A stretch of 64,000 nt of DNA from Streptomyces sp. Je 1-369 (GTDB taxonomy: Bacteria > Actinomycetota > Actinomycetes > Streptomycetales > Streptomycetaceae): NCBI RefSeq assembly GCF_026810505.1, contig NZ_CP101750.1, positions 7,924,515 to 7,988,514 on the forward strand, given 5' to 3'. Made by a program: the position numbers and the translations under genes. Within the stretch, counting starts at the first letter, position 1; each line of letters begins with the position of its first letter. The notes beneath the pieces were generated by a model. That model was given only the letters and a program-made list of their open reading frames with translations. It was not told where the DNA came from and did not search any database. This document shows, one piece after another, positions 49,689-59,272 of this stretch.

Positions 49689-50573
49689 GTGGAGCTGCCG
49701 CGCCTGGGGATCGTCGTCGTGACGATGGGAAATCGACCGCGCGAGGTCGACGACCTGCTCGCCTCGGTGGCCAAGCAGGACGTGCCGCCCGCGCGCATCG
49801 TGATCGTGGGCAACGGCTCGCCGCTGCCGGACTTCCCCGGCCTGCCCGGCGAGGTGACGGTCCTGGAGAACGAGGAGAACCTGGGCTGCCCCGGCGGCCG
49901 CAACACCGGTATCGCCAGGCTCCGTGAGTTCGGGGACATCGACGTCGTGGTCGAGCTGGACGACGACGGGCTCCTGGTCCAGGACGACGTCTTCCGTCGG
50001 ATCGGCGGCCTGTTCGCCGCCGATCCGAGGTTGGGAATCGTCGGCTTCCGCATCGCCGACGAACACGGTGAGACCGCCCGCCGCCACATCCCGCGCCTGC
50101 GCGCGAAGGACCCCATGCGGAGCGGCCCGGTGACCGCGTTCCTCGGCGGCGGACACGCCTTCGCGATGCCGATGCTGGACCGGATCGGCGACTGGCCCGC
50201 GGAGTTCTTCTTCACCCACGAGGAGACCGACCTCGCCTGGCGAGCCCTGGACGACGGATGGGAGATCCGCTACGAACCGGAACTGTTGCTGCAGCACCCC
50301 AAGACCTCCCCGGCCCGGCACGCGGTCTACTACCGGATGACGGCCCGCAACCGGGTCTGGCTGGCCCGCCGCCACCTGCCCGCCCTGCTCGTGCCGGTGT
50401 ACCTGGGCGTGTGGATCCTGCTCACGCTCGCCCGGACCCGTTCGGCGGCCGGGCTGAGGGCGTGGGCTGCGGGCTTCGTCGAGGGCCTGCGCACGCCGTG
50501 CGGACGGCGGAAGCCGATGCGCTGGAGGACGGTCCTCCGTATGACGCGCCTCGGCCGACCCCCGGTGATCTGA
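49689..50573 (+). CDS. Family 2 glycosyltransferase
   Basis: 294 residues from a GTG behind GAGGGGGAG. The GT-A fold is visible in LGIVVVTMGNRPREVDDLLASVAKQ, NEENLGCPGGRNTGI and the metal site VVELDDDGLL. FFTHEETDLAWRALDDGWEI is the family's later motif. A hydrophobic stretch (LPALLVPVYLGVWILLTLA) near the C-terminus suggests membrane association. The sugar donor and acceptor are unknown. It is close to rhamnosyltransferase-like GT2 proteins. Confidence 0.85.
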   Translation: MELPRLGIVVVTMGNRPREVDDLLASVAKQDVPPARIVIVGNGSPLPDFPGLPGEVTVLENEENLGCPGGRNTGIARLREFGDIDVVVELDDDGLLVQDDVFRRIGGLFAADPRLGIVGFRIADEHGETARRHIPRLRAKDPMRSGPVTAFLGGGHAFAMPMLDRIGDWPAEFFFTHEETDLAWRALDDGWEIRYEPELLLQHPKTSPARHAVYYRMTARNRVWLARRHLPALLVPVYLGVWILLTLARTRSAAGLRAWAAGFVEGLRTPCGRRKPMRWRTVLRMTRLGRPPVI

Positions 50574-50623
50574 GGGCCGCGCCCGGTCGCCGGCCTGGGC
50601 CGGGCTCACCTCGCGGAGCCTCC

Positions 50624-50875
50624 TCAGAGCTTGCGCAGCGTGGACGTGTGGACGTGGTCGGCGATCCTGTCACCGAGGACGAGTCCGTCCTCGGCGTCCC
50701 ACGGGAAGCGGACGCCGAGCCAGGCCCGGCTCTGGGCGTCCTCGTAGGTGCCGTCCTCGTCGTTCCCCCAGAACCAGGCCACCGCCTCCTGCTCCGGGGT
50801 CCGCTCGATGTCCGGGGTCGCGTCCGTGGGCCCGTCGGCGCCGACGAATATGCCAGGCCTGCGGACAAGCCGTGT
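50624..50875 (-). pseudogene. C-terminal fragment of a decayed gene
   Basis: An 83-codon open stretch with natural codon use (VAWFWGNDEDGTYEDAQSR, AWLGVRFPWDAEDGLVLGDR, then IADHVHTSTLRKL and a stop) but no usable start codon before a TGA at 50876-50878. The first GTG is at codon 32. Family not recognised. It looks like the tail of a truncated or frameshifted gene. Confidence 0.5.
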
Positions 50876-51181
50876 TCACGGTGGGAGGCTGGACGCGACC
50901 GGCCGCCGCCGCTCGTGCGGCGGCGCACCGGAGCGCGAGGGGATCGAGGATCGAGGCACCCTCGGTCGGACCTCGCGCGATGCCCGCCATCGGCGTCGCG
51001 AGACCTGCGGGAGTAGCCTCGCCCGCTCTGGTGGGCACGGGCTGGAGCCGCGTAGTCGGCGATGCGGCTCCAGTCGGCGGACGGCCGGTAAGTCGTCACC
51101 ATGCGCCCTCATGAGCCGATTCGACAGGGCTCGTGCGCGTTCAAGCACGCAGGGGCTCGGCAGGCCGCGGCGGCAGGCATC
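50876..51181. other. Intergenic/decayed region with two hairpins
   Basis: There is no intact gene. A short minus-strand stretch starting at 51102 (MVTTYRPSADWSRIADYAAPA) may be the N-terminus of the decayed gene downstream. Hairpins lie at 50905-50924 (GCCGCCGC/GCGGCGGC, loop TCGT) and 51042-51073 (CTGGAGCCGC/GCGGCTCCAG, 12-nt loop). Confidence 0.4.
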
Positions 51182-53107
51182 TCAGCCGGTGTGGACTTCC
51201 AGTGCCGTGCGGATCGCGGATTCGAGGGCTCCTTCGATCCATGCGGGCTTCAGGGAGGTGTGGCAGCCCGCGAAGTGCAAGGGACCTTCGGAAGCGGGGA
51301 TGTCGGGGAAGAGTTCGGTGTGCTGGCCGGGAAGCATGACGGAAGCCTCCCCGTAGGCGTAGGGGTCGCGCATCCATGACTGGGTGCGGCCCTTACCCGT
51401 GTAGAAGATTTCGATGCGCTGGCCGTATACCTCCTGAACACCGGTGAGCGCCAACGGGTACCGCTCCTCGTCGTCGTACGCGTCCCACTTCAAAGCGTCG
51501 TCGGACCAGCTGTAGGAAGCGAGCAGAACTCCCCCCGGACTGCCGGGAACAGGGTGTGAGGGTCCGTACATGAAACGATTGGGATTGTCGGTGACCGAGC
51601 CGCCGCCGATCACCCGCGCCGCTTCGGGCTGGTTCCGCTGGGGGGCGCGGTGCGCCGCGTAGTGGATGCGCTGGCGCTCGGGGACCTGACCGTCGGGGAC
51701 GGAGGGGTGGGCGCCGAGCAACGAGCCGTCCGTGGGCGCTTTCCCGGCCCGGTACGCCGCGTACAGACCGGGCCGTACGGCGTCGAGTTCGCGTTTCCAG
51801 TCCTGCTCGCTGAACTCCCACCAGCGGCGTGAGAACTCCAGAAGCACCTTGGTGGCCGCGTCGTAGTGGAGTTCGGTGATGGCACGCCGTTTCCGGTAGG
51901 AGAAGGCGGGGGTGAAGGTGACGTGGCGCAGCCCGGAGAACGGCACGGTGATGATCGCTTCGTCGCCGGTGAACTTCTCCGTCACGGGCGGGCTCGTGCG
52001 GCTCTCGGAGACGGTGTGCACGGTGACGCCACCGCCGGGCCGGTGTTCGATCCGCACGGCGCGCCGGTCCAGGTGCACGAGGTCACGCACCCGCTCGTAG
52101 AGGGCGTCGACGAGAGTGGCGGTGCCTCCGGACAGCTCGTAGAAGGCGGTGCTCGGGCTGATCAGGGCCGCGGAGAGGAAGCTGTGCAGGAAGGAGAGAT
52201 GCAGGCGTGAGGTGAGGTTCTGGACGGTGCCGATCAAATCGATGGTGTTCTCGTCGAGTCCGGCCCGTTCCTTGAGGTAGCGGTACATCGACCAGTGCCC
52301 GTACTTCTGGAGCACGCTAGCCCAGCCCTCGACGAGTTCGCGGCCGCGCTTGTCCTCGACCAGCGCCCTGGCCGGTGCCAGTGCGGAGCGCAGCAGGTCG
52401 GCCGCCGGGGTGTTCTCGTGCCGCGCGGGGACACCGAAGGAACGGTTGATCCGCCGGGGCCTGGCCTGGTAGTCGGCGCGGCGGGCCCGGATGCCGTTGA
52501 CGTGGATCCAGGTGCGGTTCGCGGGTTTCCCCGAGGCGTCGACGTCGACGAGGTGGAAGCGGCGGCGTTCGAGGCCGAGCGATTCCATCAGCCCGGTGAC
52601 CAGAGGGTGGCTGTCGGGGATCCGCATCGCTCCCGCCTCCGCGTACTGCGCGGGGTCGGCGAACGGCTGCTCGGCGTTCTCATGGCCGCCGGTACGGAAG
52701 GTCTTGATGCGCCCGCCGACCCGATTGGCGTTGGCTTCGAGCACGGTGACGTCATGCCCTGCCTCGCGCAGCAGGTGGGCTGCCACGAGACCGGCCGGCC
52801 CGGCCCCGACGACCAGGACCCTCCTGCTCACGCCCCCACGGGGCAGGCCCTTGCCGAGCAGGATGTCGGTGTACGCGGGGGTGAGGGGCCGGTTGTCGTC
52901 GTCGAGGACGAGGATGGCCCGGGCGACTGCCAGGCAGGTCTGCCGGTCGGCGCCCTGGGGCGGCGCGTTGGGCGCGGCCGGGGGTGCGAGAGTGGACGCG
53001 TGAGTGGACGCGGCGGCCGCCTGCGGGGCGGACGCGACGAGGCCGGCCGTCACGGTGGTGCTGCCGGCCGCGGCCATGACGGAGCGTCTGGAGGGCTGTG
53101 CGTTCAT
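51182..53107 (-). CDS. Secreted flavin L-amino-acid oxidase, L-glutamate-oxidase-like
   Basis: 641 residues. The Tat signal is [18 protein letters not shown]. The FAD fold starts at [19 protein letters not shown] and [14 protein letters not shown] (about 96-137); [15 protein letters not shown] and the C-terminal [20 protein letters not shown] complete it. Strings such as [20 protein letters not shown] and [16 protein letters not shown] are close to the L-glutamate oxidase of Streptomyces X-119-6. The loop reading HSFLGRSDIDP there (with the substrate Arg) is [11 protein letters not shown] here, so Glu specificity is doubtful. It makes 2-oxo acid, ammonia and H2O2 outside the cell. Confidence 0.87.
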   Translation of the reverse strand: MNAQPSRRSVMAAAGSTTVTAGLVASAPQAAAASTHASTLAPPAAPNAPPQGADRQTCLAVARAILVLDDDNRPLTPAYTDILLGKGLPRGGVSRRVLVVGAGPAGLVAAHLLREAGHDVTVLEANANRVGGRIKTFRTGGHENAEQPFADPAQYAEAGAMRIPDSHPLVTGLMESLGLERRRFHLVDVDASGKPANRTWIHVNGIRARRADYQARPRRINRSFGVPARHENTPAADLLRSALAPARALVEDKRGRELVEGWASVLQKYGHWSMYRYLKERAGLDENTIDLIGTVQNLTSRLHLSFLHSFLSAALISPSTAFYELSGGTATLVDALYERVRDLVHLDRRAVRIEHRPGGGVTVHTVSESRTSPPVTEKFTGDEAIITVPFSGLRHVTFTPAFSYRKRRAITELHYDAATKVLLEFSRRWWEFSEQDWKRELDAVRPGLYAAYRAGKAPTDGSLLGAHPSVPDGQVPERQRIHYAAHRAPQRNQPEAARVIGGGSVTDNPNRFMYGPSHPVPGSPGGVLLASYSWSDDALKWDAYDDEERYPLALTGVQEVYGQRIEIFYTGKGRTQSWMRDPYAYGEASVMLPGQHTELFPDIPASEGPLHFAGCHTSLKPAWIEGALESAIRTALEVHTG

Positions 53108-53180
53108 GGTCACAGCGTCGCCCGGCAACGTGTTGTCCCTGCCCGGGACACCACGCCGGAGAGCACGCATCACCCGGTCG

Positions 53181-53252
53181 GACACACGCACTTCTCCCGG
53201 GCCGGATACGCGCCCTTCTCCCGGGCCGGGCACACGCACTTCTCCCGGGCGG
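53181..53252 (+). repeat. Three 24-bp tandem repeats upstream of the oxidase gene
   Basis: Units at 53181-53204, 53205-53228 and 53229-53252 share the core CTTCTCCCGGGC preceded by ACACGCA or a variant (TACGCGCC in the middle unit). The period is exactly 24 bp. They lie in the gap between the channel gene and the oxidase start and may act as binding sites or have arisen by slippage. Confidence 0.8.
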
Positions 53253-53282
53253 CCGACGCGGCGCGGGACTGCCTGGCCGCGC

Positions 53283-55274
53283 TCAGGGTTCGCCGTGTGT
53301 GCCTGCCGACAGGATGATGATCTGGTCGTACTCGGTGTAGCTGACGCGATCCGCCTTGTCGGGGTTGATCAGGACCCCGTAGTCGGGCGGCAGTTGGGCC
53401 CGGTCGTGGATGCGGTGGCCGATGGCGATCTCACCGCACCGGGCAGCCGCGGCGGTCACCGTGTAGAAGTCGGTGTCCGCCCCGGCCCGTACATAGCCGA
53501 CCGCGGGGCGCAGGCTGATCTGGACGCCCTGCGGTCCGAACAGCTCGTCGAAGATCTGACTCAGCTGGGGGTTCTCGGAGAGCTGGGCAAGGCACAGGCT
53601 GACCAGCTCGCTGCTCACGATGAAGTCGTCCGCCTTCGCCGCCCGGACCAGAGCGCGGTTGCGGTCGTCGGCGATCTCCGTGGCCAGGGAGAAGTCGTAG
53701 GAGTGCCGGGCGGCCAGATCGCGCAGCTTCAGCAGGGTGGTGAGGGTGCGGGCGTCGGAGCCGCGGGGGTCCCGCTCATTCGGGCAGATGACCATGACGT
53801 GGTCGTAGGCCCCGAGATCGGCCGACTCCAGCACGTCCCGGCGGGTGGTGTCGGCCTGGCGAAAGGACACCTCCGGGACACCGTCGTCCTCGCTCGCCAG
53901 CATTCTCTCGGCGCCGGTGAGGTCTGTATCGGCGATCACGTCCACCCGGGACCCGGCAGGCAGCTGCGTCCGGAGCTGGCGGACGACGTCGGGCGCGTGC
54001 CGACTCCAGCCCACCATCAGTACCCGGCGGCCCGGACGCTCGGGGACATCGGGTGGCGCGATCGCCGTCTCGTCGACGACGGGCACCGTTTCGGACAGCA
54101 GCACGGTGTCGTCGTCCTCGCTGATGGCAACGATCTGGTCCTGCGCGCGGAGCACTGTGTCGTGGCGGGGGTTGAGCCGTACGCGGCCGGACGCGTCCAT
54201 CAACCCGATCACGCACGAGGTCCGGTAGGCCGCCAGCGTCTCACCGAAGGTCCGTCCGACCAGCTCGGGCTGCGGCTGCATATAGATCTCATCGCCTTCG
54301 AAGTCCAACAGGCCGGTATAGACCGCGGACAGCCCGCACTGGAGGCTCATCTGCACCATCAACCGGGAGATGAACCCCTGAGCGCTGATGACGTGACAGG
54401 TGGCACCACCGGCCAGTCGCGCCACGGACAGGTTCTGCGCCTCCTGGACGCTGGCCACGATCACCGGTGCGCTCTCCCCGCCCCGCCCCCGAGATTCCCG
54501 ACAACTGTCCACGGCCAGCAACGACTTGATGACCGCGATATCAGGATCCTCGCCCTCCGGCGGGATCACGATGATCGAGCGTGCGCTCGAAGGACTGACG
54601 ATCGCGATGTCGACCGGGTCGGTGGGGTCACCGCTGCGGCACACGACCCTGGTGGTGGCGGTACGCCCCACCCGTTCCCGGATCGCGGCCTCCATCTCCG
54701 GACGGTCCTTCTCCGCGAGGATGGTCACGCAGGCACGGCGCTGGTTGCGGTTGGCCTCCACCAACTCGGAGAGCACGCTATGGACATGGGGCGACCAGCC
54801 CAGCACGACCGTGTGCCCGCTCTCGACCACGACCGAACGGCCGCGGCGCAAGCGGGCCAGCTGGTTCTGGAGCCCCGCGCTGATCACCGGGATCAGCGTG
54901 CTCATCAGAAAGATCCCGCCGAAGGCCATCAGCGTCGCAGCGGTCAGGAACGGAGCAGGCCCTCTGTCCTTGGTGATCACCGTTGGGCTGATGACCCGCA
55001 GGAAACCGGACCACAGCCACGACCCTCCACTCTCCGAAAGCACACCCGCCGGAGCGAGCAGCAACAGCAGCGCCCCGTTGAGCAACACGAGTGCACCGCA
55101 GGCAACGGCCAGTACGCCGATGAGTGCCGGTGTCCCGCGCGCCATGACATTGTCGAACCTGTACCGCACCCGCTGAAGCAACGTCGCCCCTCGCCCTCGA
55201 CCTCGGCCCCGGCCCGCATCCCTTCCGCCACCCGGGCTCAGCTCAGCTTGCGCCCCAGCATGCAGCTTGATCAT
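53283..55274 (-). CDS. CASTOR/POLLUX-like ion channel protein with RCK domains
   Basis: 663 residues. Two membrane segments ([24 protein letters not shown] and [26 protein letters not shown], each cited in part) precede tandem RCK/NAD-fold regions: [36 protein letters not shown] and [17 protein letters not shown]. This matches the bacterial CASTOR/POLLUX-related calcium or potassium channel group. The Arg/Gly-rich N-terminus is cytosolic. The start is uncertain between 55274 and 55328. Confidence 0.85.
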   Translation of the reverse strand: MIKLHAGAQAELSPGGGRDAGRGRGRGRGATLLQRVRYRFDNVMARGTPALIGVLAVACGALVLLNGALLLLLAPAGVLSESGGSWLWSGFLRVISPTVITKDRGPAPFLTAATLMAFGGIFLMSTLIPVISAGLQNQLARLRRGRSVVVESGHTVVLGWSPHVHSVLSELVEANRNQRRACVTILAEKDRPEMEAAIRERVGRTATTRVVCRSGDPTDPVDIAIVSPSSARSIIVIPPEGEDPDIAVIKSLLAVDSCRESRGRGGESAPVIVASVQEAQNLSVARLAGGATCHVISAQGFISRLMVQMSLQCGLSAVYTGLLDFEGDEIYMQPQPELVGRTFGETLAAYRTSCVIGLMDASGRVRLNPRHDTVLRAQDQIVAISEDDDTVLLSETVPVVDETAIAPPDVPERPGRRVLMVGWSRHAPDVVRQLRTQLPAGSRVDVIADTDLTGAERMLASEDDGVPEVSFRQADTTRRDVLESADLGAYDHVMVICPNERDPRGSDARTLTTLLKLRDLAARHSYDFSLATEIADDRNRALVRAAKADDFIVSSELVSLCLAQLSENPQLSQIFDELFGPQGVQISLRPAVGYVRAGADTDFYTVTAAAARCGEIAIGHRIHDRAQLPPDYGVLINPDKADRVSYTEYDQIIILSAGTHGEP

Positions 55275-55505
55275 TCGGCGTGGGCACGATCCCCCGGTCA
55301 GACCACTTCGTTCATCCATCCGCCCCACGCGGGCGAAGCGTGCCGTCAGGCAAGTCGGCTACTCGCCATCGTTCACGGAGAATCCGTGCCCGGCTCGGCT
55401 GACGCACCGTCGTCAGCGGGGGATCGGCCCGGACCGTGACCGGCATGACGTCGAAGCCGACCACGCTCAGGTCCCGCGGTACGCGCAGCCCGGCCTGGCC
55501 GCCCT

Positions 55506-55539
55506 CGCGCCCCCGGGGCGGAAGGGCACCGGGGGCGCG
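55506..55539. terminator. Hairpin terminator of the cellulase cluster
   Basis: The 11-bp perfect arms CGCGCCCCCGG and CCGGGGGCGCG flank a 12-nt loop. It lies 30 bp downstream of the GH6 stop on the minus strand. Confidence 0.75.
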
Positions 55540-55569
55540 TCATGCCGTACGTGCGTCAGGCCTTGCGGG

Positions 55570-57696
55570 TTATGGGGCGGTGCCCCACAGGAGCTGGCCG
55601 TCGGAGTAGACGCCGATCTTCGGTGCGTCGGTGTATGCGCTGGCGGTGCCGTGGCTGTAGTCGTCGGCCTCGTTGAGGTTCGACCAGTCGCTGCGGTGCA
55701 GCCGCAGTTGGATGTCGCCGGTCGAGGCGCCCGCGGCGAGTGTGCCGTCGGTGACGTTGACCTTCAGGTAGCGGTTGGCCCCGGTGGTCGTGCCGTTCGT
55801 CGACACCGAGTGGGTGAGGGTCGAGCAGCCGATCTGCGCCCAGTCGCACCATGTGGTGTACGAGGGGGCCGAGTCGTCGAACCAGTAGCGGATCTCGACG
55901 TCCTTGAGGCTCTGCGTACTGCTGCCGGTGTTGACCAACTTCAGATTCATCCCGATGGCGTTGTCTGCGACGCTCGTATCGCTCGTCTTGTACTGCACCT
56001 TCAGATTGCCGGTGCCCGGCCCACCCCCCGAAGTCGTCGTGCCGGTGACCTGCGCGGACTGGGCCGAGGCGTTCCCGGCGGCGTCCCGCGCCCGCACCTT
56101 GTACTGGTAGGTGGTCGAGGCGGTCAGAGAGCTGTCGGTGTACGTCGTGCCGCCGGTGGAGCCGACGAGGGTCCCGTCGCGGTACACGTCGTACGACGCG
56201 ACGCCCACGTTGTCCGTCGAGGCGGTCCAGGACAGCGACACCGACGACGAGGTGGCGCCCGTCGTCTTCAGGCCCGCCGGGACACTCGGCGCCTCGGTGT
56301 CGGGGCCCGGGTCGCCGCCGCCGTTCAGCGGCGGGTAGGCGTTGGTCAGCAGCATCTGGAACTGTGCGGAGAACCAGCGGCCGGCCAGCGGAGCGTTGGC
56401 CATGGCACCGGTCGGATTGTTGCCGTTGCGTGCGTTGCCCTCGTAGGTCGGGTCGCACATCCGGTCGAAGCCCTTGCCCTCGTCGTTGTCGATGGGCTGG
56501 CTGTTGCCGTCCGACTCGCCCGGGGGCTTGGCCCACACGTACGCGTCGATGCCCGGCTCGGGCGCGGTCCGCGGGCGTTCGCCGACTCCGGCTCCCTGCT
56601 GGTTGCACCAGTTGCCGGTGTGGATGCGGCGGTCCACCCTGCCGCCGTCGACGTAGGCATCGACGGAGGTCTGCGGGCCGGGTCCTGTGGGCCGTGCGGT
56701 GCCGCCCCAGCCGTTGCGGGCGGTGTCGATGAGCATGCCGAGGCCGGGATCGAAGCCGCCGCGGCTGACCAGGCGGTCGCGCAGCGCCTGGGCGAAGGAC
56801 AGCTCGTCGACGTAGTAGTTCCAGTCGACCCACTTGGCCTGGCGCACGGTGGTGCCGTTCACCGAATCGGTGACCTTGAAGTTCGCCTCCTTCAGCGCGC
56901 CGTAGTTGGCGGTGTTGACGATGAAGCCGGCGACGTCGTCGACCGTCGCGCCCTCGGAGGTGGCGGCCTTCTTGAACTGGTCCACCGCCGGGTCGAAGTT
57001 GGTGTCCCAGCCGAGCCAGCCGTGGTGTCCCGCGTCGATGTAGTTGTAGACATTGGGGATGTCGCCGAGCTTGTTCAGCGCGTAGCCGACGCCCTTTTCG
57101 TACGACCCCAGCTCCTTCACGTGCCGACAGGCCTCCGTGGCGCCGGCGGCGCTGCCCGCGTTGGTGACCATGTTGGGCAGCGAGTCCGGTTCGATCAGCG
57201 CGGAGATCCGCAGTGCCGCGTACTTCGGGTCGGCGAGGATCGCCGCGATCGGGTCGATGTACTCCGACTTGTACCGGCCGAGTTCCTCCGCCTTCAGCTC
57301 GCCGTTGGAGGCGAGCGCGGCGCAGTCGCGGCCCGGCAGGTCGTAGATGACGACCTGGAAGAGTGTGGCGCCCTGCGTCAGCGCGGTGTCGAGGTGGGCG
57401 CGCAGGCCACGGCCGTTGGAGGTGCCGGTGATCGCGGCGATCCGGTCCATCCAGACGAAGCTGGGCTGGTCGGCGATGACGGAGCCGCCGGGCTCGGCCT
57501 TCGCCTTGGCGGACCAGTCGGGGTTGACGTACGGCTTGGCGCCCACGTACGGGTTGTCGACGCGGGCCGCCGCGGCCGCCGAGGCCGGTGCGGTGGGCAG
57601 CGCGACGCTGAGCGCGGCGCCCATGGCGAGCGTCGGCAGCAGCGCCGCGAGCCTCCTGAAGCGACTCTTGCGTCTGAGGTGCAGAGTGGTGTTCAT
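55570..57696 (-). CDS. Secreted GH6 cellobiohydrolase with FN3 and CBM3
   Basis: 708 residues. Signal peptide to about residue 44 (PTAPASAAAAA). GH6 domain at about 45-460: YDLPGRDCAALASNGE (catalytic-loop Asp124), ALIEPDSLPNM (Asp171, general acid) and the long exo-loops around WCNQQGAGVGERPR. Then FN3 (about 475-560) and a C-terminal CBM3 (about 565-708) that binds crystalline cellulose. It releases cellobiose from non-reducing ends with inversion. It is the last gene of the cluster, 43 bp after GH12, with GAGAGGAA as ribosome site. Its CBM3 coding DNA is nearly identical to that of the GH12 gene. Confidence 0.94.
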   Translation of the reverse strand: MNTTLHLRRKSRFRRLAALLPTLAMGAALSVALPTAPASAAAAARVDNPYVGAKPYVNPDWSAKAKAEPGGSVIADQPSFVWMDRIAAITGTSNGRGLRAHLDTALTQGATLFQVVIYDLPGRDCAALASNGELKAEELGRYKSEYIDPIAAILADPKYAALRISALIEPDSLPNMVTNAGSAAGATEACRHVKELGSYEKGVGYALNKLGDIPNVYNYIDAGHHGWLGWDTNFDPAVDQFKKAATSEGATVDDVAGFIVNTANYGALKEANFKVTDSVNGTTVRQAKWVDWNYYVDELSFAQALRDRLVSRGGFDPGLGMLIDTARNGWGGTARPTGPGPQTSVDAYVDGGRVDRRIHTGNWCNQQGAGVGERPRTAPEPGIDAYVWAKPPGESDGNSQPIDNDEGKGFDRMCDPTYEGNARNGNNPTGAMANAPLAGRWFSAQFQMLLTNAYPPLNGGGDPGPDTEAPSVPAGLKTTGATSSSVSLSWTASTDNVGVASYDVYRDGTLVGSTGGTTYTDSSLTASTTYQYKVRARDAAGNASAQSAQVTGTTTSGGGPGTGNLKVQYKTSDTSVADNAIGMNLKLVNTGSSTQSLKDVEIRYWFDDSAPSYTTWCDWAQIGCSTLTHSVSTNGTTTGANRYLKVNVTDGTLAAGASTGDIQLRLHRSDWSNLNEADDYSHGTASAYTDAPKIGVYSDGQLLWGTAP
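55577..56016 (-). repeat. 440-bp duplicated CBM3 coding segment, copy 1 (GH6 gene)
   Basis: This segment aligns without gaps to 57747-58186, with about 7 base differences by eye (roughly 98 percent identity), encoding only 2 changed residues. The flanking FN3 regions are far less similar, so the boundary is sharp. Confidence 0.88.
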
Positions 57697-57739
57697 CGTT
57701 GCGTGGTGTTCCTCTCGGATAAGGGTGTCCGGGGGTTGA

Positions 57740-59272
57740 TCAGGGCGCGGTGCCCCACAGGAGCTGGCCGTCGGAGTAGACGCCGATCTTCGGTGCGTCG
57801 GTGTATGTACTGGCGGTGCCGTGGCTGTAGTCGTCGGCCTCGTTGAGGTTCGACCAGTCGCTGCGGTGCAGGCGTAGTTGGATGTCGCCGGTCGAGGCGC
57901 CCGCGGCGAGTGTGCCGTCGGTGACGTTGACCTTCAGGTAGCGGTTGGCCCCGGTGGTCGTGCCGTTCGTCGACACCGAGTGGGTGAGGGTCGAGCAGCC
58001 GATCTGCGCCCAGTCGCACCATGTGGTGTACGAGGGGGCCGAGTCGTCGAACCAGTAGCGGATCTCGACGTCCTTGAGGCTCTGCGTACTGCTGCCGGTG
58101 TTGACCAACTTCAGGTTCATCCCGATGGCGTTGTCCGTGACGCTCGTATCGCTCGTCTTGTACTGCACCTTCAGATTGCCGGTGCCGGTCCCGCCGCCGG
58201 GCTCAGTGGTGACGCTCACCGGACCGGTGGGCGGCGAGACATTCCCGGCCGCGTCCCGGGCGCGCACGGTGTAGCTGTACGCGGTGGACGCCGTCAGCCC
58301 GGTGTCGGTGTACGTCGTGCCGCCGGTGGAGCCGACGCGCGTGCCGCCGCGGTAGACGTCGTACGACGTGACGCCGACGTCGTCCGTGGCGGGGTCCCAG
58401 GCCAGCGAGGCGGACGACGAACTCGCCCCGGTGGACCGCGGGTTGCGGGGCGCGGTCGGCGGCGTGGTGTCCCCGCCGCCCGAGCCCTTGCCGGCGTCGA
58501 ACGAGAAGGAGTTCACGCCGAGTCCCTGGCCGCCCTGCCAGATCTCGAAGCCTGCCTCGGCGTCGATCAGGTAGTGCGCGGGGTTGATCTGGCCGCGTGC
58601 GGTGGCGTCGTCGACGAGGCGCTTCACGTCGAGGTCGGTCACCGCGGCGGCGCCGCCCTGCAACACGTACGAGATGACCTTCCATCCGGAGGCGCCGGGA
58701 CCGGTCCACACGTCCCACGTCCGGCCGTCCGAGTTGATCGTCGCCGTACGGGAGCCGATCGGCTGGACGCCGCCGCGGTGGTTGATCCAGATCATCAACT
58801 CGGTGCCGTCCGGCTGGTCGTCGGTGGTGGGCGCGGAGTTGAACCACAGGTCGTACGCGGCGTTCCAGGCACCGGAGGCGACCTGCGCGGTGTCGAACGT
58901 CGACCGGGCGCTGCCCAGCTCGCTCACCCGGATCGGCAGGCCGCTGTTCGCGGTGCACGCGCCCCAGTGGCAGCCCTTGTAACTGGACGGGTAGGTGGCG
59001 GGCGGCCCCGCCGTGGTGAGCGAGAAGTTCGCCTCGGTCAGCTTCCAGGCTCCGTTCGTGGTGTCCACGCTGACGCACTGGCGGGCCGAGGAGTTCCACT
59101 CGTTCTGCTGGTACGTGTACGCGCCGCCCTGCATCTCGGTGGTGCCCCACTGGGTGCAGTCGGTGACCGGCGCGGCCGCCGCCGGGCCCGCGCCGGTGAA
59201 CAGCGCGAGCCCGGCGAGCAGGATGCCCGCGGCGGTGGCGGCGAGGGCGCCGCGCAGGTGTCGTCCCGTCAT
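57740..59272 (-). CDS. Secreted GH12 endoglucanase with FN3 and CBM3
   Basis: 510 residues. Signal peptide to about residue 34. GH12 jelly-roll at about 36-258 with nucleophile Glu158 (ELMIWINHRGG) and acid/base Glu243 (GFEIWQGGQG). FN3 at about 275-362 and CBM3 at about 368-510. It cuts internal beta-1,4 bonds of cellulose with retention. The ATG overlaps the GH48 stop (ATGA), so translation is coupled. The longer upstream frame is only antisense-like overlap with GH48 and is rejected. Confidence 0.93.
   Translation of the reverse strand: MTGRHLRGALAATAAGILLAGLALFTGAGPAAAAPVTDCTQWGTTEMQGGAYTYQQNEWNSSARQCVSVDTTNGAWKLTEANFSLTTAGPPATYPSSYKGCHWGACTANSGLPIRVSELGSARSTFDTAQVASGAWNAAYDLWFNSAPTTDDQPDGTELMIWINHRGGVQPIGSRTATINSDGRTWDVWTGPGASGWKVISYVLQGGAAAVTDLDVKRLVDDATARGQINPAHYLIDAEAGFEIWQGGQGLGVNSFSFDAGKGSGGGDTTPPTAPRNPRSTGASSSSASLAWDPATDDVGVTSYDVYRGGTRVGSTGGTTYTDTGLTASTAYSYTVRARDAAGNVSPPTGPVSVTTEPGGGTGTGNLKVQYKTSDTSVTDNAIGMNLKLVNTGSSTQSLKDVEIRYWFDDSAPSYTTWCDWAQIGCSTLTHSVSTNGTTTGANRYLKVNVTDGTLAAGASTGDIQLRLHRSDWSNLNEADDYSHGTASTYTDAPKIGVYSDGQLLWGTAP
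57747..58186 (-). repeat. 440-bp duplicated CBM3 coding segment, copy 2 (GH12 gene)
   Basis: Partner of 55577-56016, in the same orientation and 2,170 bp apart. It can support recombination that would delete most of GH6, or gene conversion between the two CBM3 modules. Confidence 0.88.

Noticed and set aside
53181..53252. Tandem repeats considered as a CRISPR array
   Set aside because: Period of 24 bp leaves no spacers, and no cas genes are present.
55267..57846. 859-codon plus-strand frame opposite GH6
   Set aside because: Shadow of the cellulase gene; no domain, Val/Arg/Gly-biased composition.
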